From positions 1 to 64,000 of the forward strand of contig CAYUZU010000023.1 of the NCBI GenBank assembly GCA_964448675.1: DNA of 64,000 bases, read 5' to 3'. Positions 63,187 through 64,000 of this stretch are shown here, piece by piece. The position numbers and the translations under genes are program-made. Below the pieces are notes generated by a model, which was given only the letters and a program-made list of their open reading frames with translations, did not search any database and was not told where the DNA came from. This DNA comes from CAYUZU01 sp964448675. Its GTDB lineage: Bacteria > Planctomycetota > Phycisphaerae > UBA1845 > Fen-1342. The first letter of the stretch is position 1. The number at the start of each line of letters is the position of its first letter.

Positions 63187-64000
63187 ATGTCGACGCACCG
63201 CACCGCAGCGCCTGCGCTGGTGGCGACCGTTCTGCTGCTTGCCAGCCACCACGCTGTCGCCGATTCCAATTGCAGCTCCAGTGGACTCGACCAATCGCTC
63301 GAGCGCACATCGGAGGGCATCAACTGGACTGTCCGCTACTCCAACGAGGACCCCGGCGACGACAAGATCTTCTACCCGACCGCCGACGCCGAGCGGCTGC
63401 GCGACGTCATCGACCTGGCGCGGCAGCGGCACGCCAACGACTGGGCCTTCGTCTGGCCACGGCTCGACAACCCCAGCTTCCCCGACGCGGCCGACTTCGT
63501 GGTCAAGGAGGAGCCGGGCAACGGCCGCTTCTGCGAGACCTGCCTGATCCTCGACGCCAAGCGCGCCCGGAACCGCGGCAATCGCAGCTTCCCGTGGGTG
63601 CCCGGACACGAGCTGTTCCACGCGCGCCAGTGGCGCTATCTGCGCGACGCCGGCGCGAGCAATGGCTTCGGCGGCCTTGGCGGCTGGGTGATCGAGGGCT
63701 CGGCCCGCTGTCTGGACGACCGGCTGACCAGTGACCTGGACGAGGTCGGCCCGTTCGACTCCGACACGAACCGGCTCTTCAACGGCGCGCCGGATGAGGG
63801 CGCGCCGTATCTCGAGCGATCACTCCTCGATTCGCAGTATCTCTATCGCGCCTGCCTCTTTTGGGCTTACGGCTGCGAGCAGTACGGCGCGCCGGCTCTC
63901 GATTTCGAGCCGGATCGTGGCGTCGACTTCGTGCGGCGTTTTTGGGAGCTGGCCGGTGAAGCGTATGCCGACGACGAAACCAAGGATTCGTTGGCGACGC
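63187..64000 (+). CDS. secreted HExxH zinc metallopeptidase-like protein (runs off window)
   Basis: At least 271 residues; the 3' end is outside the window. Start ATG 63187 with GGAG seven bases upstream. A signal peptide ends near residue 26 (MSTHRTAAPALVATVLLLAS, then HHAVA). The zinc motif HELFH is at 141-145 (PGHELFHARQWRY), and EGSA (Glu170) lies about 25 residues on in GGWVIEGSARCLDD, the position of the third ligand in gluzincins. Two cysteines precede it (CETC). It is probably a secreted protease. Family not assigned. Confidence 0.8.
   Translation, partial: MSTHRTAAPALVATVLLLASHHAVADSNCSSSGLDQSLERTSEGINWTVRYSNEDPGDDKIFYPTADAERLRDVIDLARQRHANDWAFVWPRLDNPSFPDAADFVVKEEPGNGRFCETCLILDAKRARNRGNRSFPWVPGHELFHARQWRYLRDAGASNGFGGLGGWVIEGSARCLDDRLTSDLDEVGPFDSDTNRLFNGAPDEGAPYLERSLLDSQYLYRACLFWAYGCEQYGAPALDFEPDRGVDFVRRFWELAGEAYADDETKDSLAT

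Overview
The window is high-GC, gene-dense chromosomal DNA that most resembles a member of the Planctomycetota (inference). The pointers are: membrane-spanning Ser/Thr kinases fused to CHASE2 or to formylglycine-generating-enzyme (SUMF1-like) domains; a 23S rRNA gene with tRNA-Ile and tRNA-Ala just upstream but no 16S; and an encapsulin with an encapsulated-ferritin cargo. I see no integrase, transposase, phage gene or CRISPR array, so this is core chromosome rather than an island.

Layout. 1-1917 holds the 5' part of a 23S gene, tRNA-Ala(UGC), tRNA-Ile(GAU) and a sigma70-type promoter, all on the minus strand. 2053-5295 carries two envelope glycosyltransferases (GT39, GT4). 5495-10101 is an RND efflux adaptor and pump. 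10121-16740 is a minus-strand run: transketolase, an extended-SDR epimerase, selD, a GNAT protein and a polysaccharide deacetylase. selD is read through an in-frame UGA (selenocysteine) followed by a SECIS-like hairpin, and a matching tRNA-Sec(UCA) lies at 39060-39155, so the organism decodes UGA as Sec. rpmH (L34), a secreted STN-like protein, queA, a zinc-ribbon membrane protein and a shortened alanine racemase follow. 21590-25972 is a minus-strand run of a UDP-sugar epimerase, tatD, yicC, secG and tpiA.

26404-34451 is a sensory block: a secreted 3D-domain protein, a zf-HC2/kinase/CHASE2 protein, a DUF6159-like membrane protein, and a 1015-residue kinase-TM-SUMF1-PstS-like fusion. 34479-37832 is sdhCAB. 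Then come a methyltransferase, tRNA-Sec, a membrane-anchored double-Cache protein with a CheD-like C-terminal domain, an Rrf2 regulator, a DegP/HtrA protease, a DnaJ with a reduced zinc region, a HAD phosphatase and a MacB-type ABC exporter.

49547-54780 is an oxidative stress, iron and sulfur neighbourhood: a lipoprotein, the encapsulin shell and its ferritin cargo, a lipoprotein MsrB, and a DoxX-like membrane protein paired with a membrane-anchored rhodanese. 54841-58576 contains a radical-SAM-fold protein that has lost all three cluster cysteines and a large YfhO-like membrane protein. The right end has a small lipoprotein, an amidohydrolase, an EEP-fold protein, ilvE, a stretch of broken reading frames, and a secreted HExxH zincin that runs off the window.

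The most notable items are the selenocysteine SelD with its tRNA-Sec, the kinase-SUMF1-PstS fusion, the Cache-CheD fusion, the cysteine-less radical SAM homologue, and a dispersed GCGGGTGGAACCCGCCCTAC palindrome that sits at gene 3' ends.
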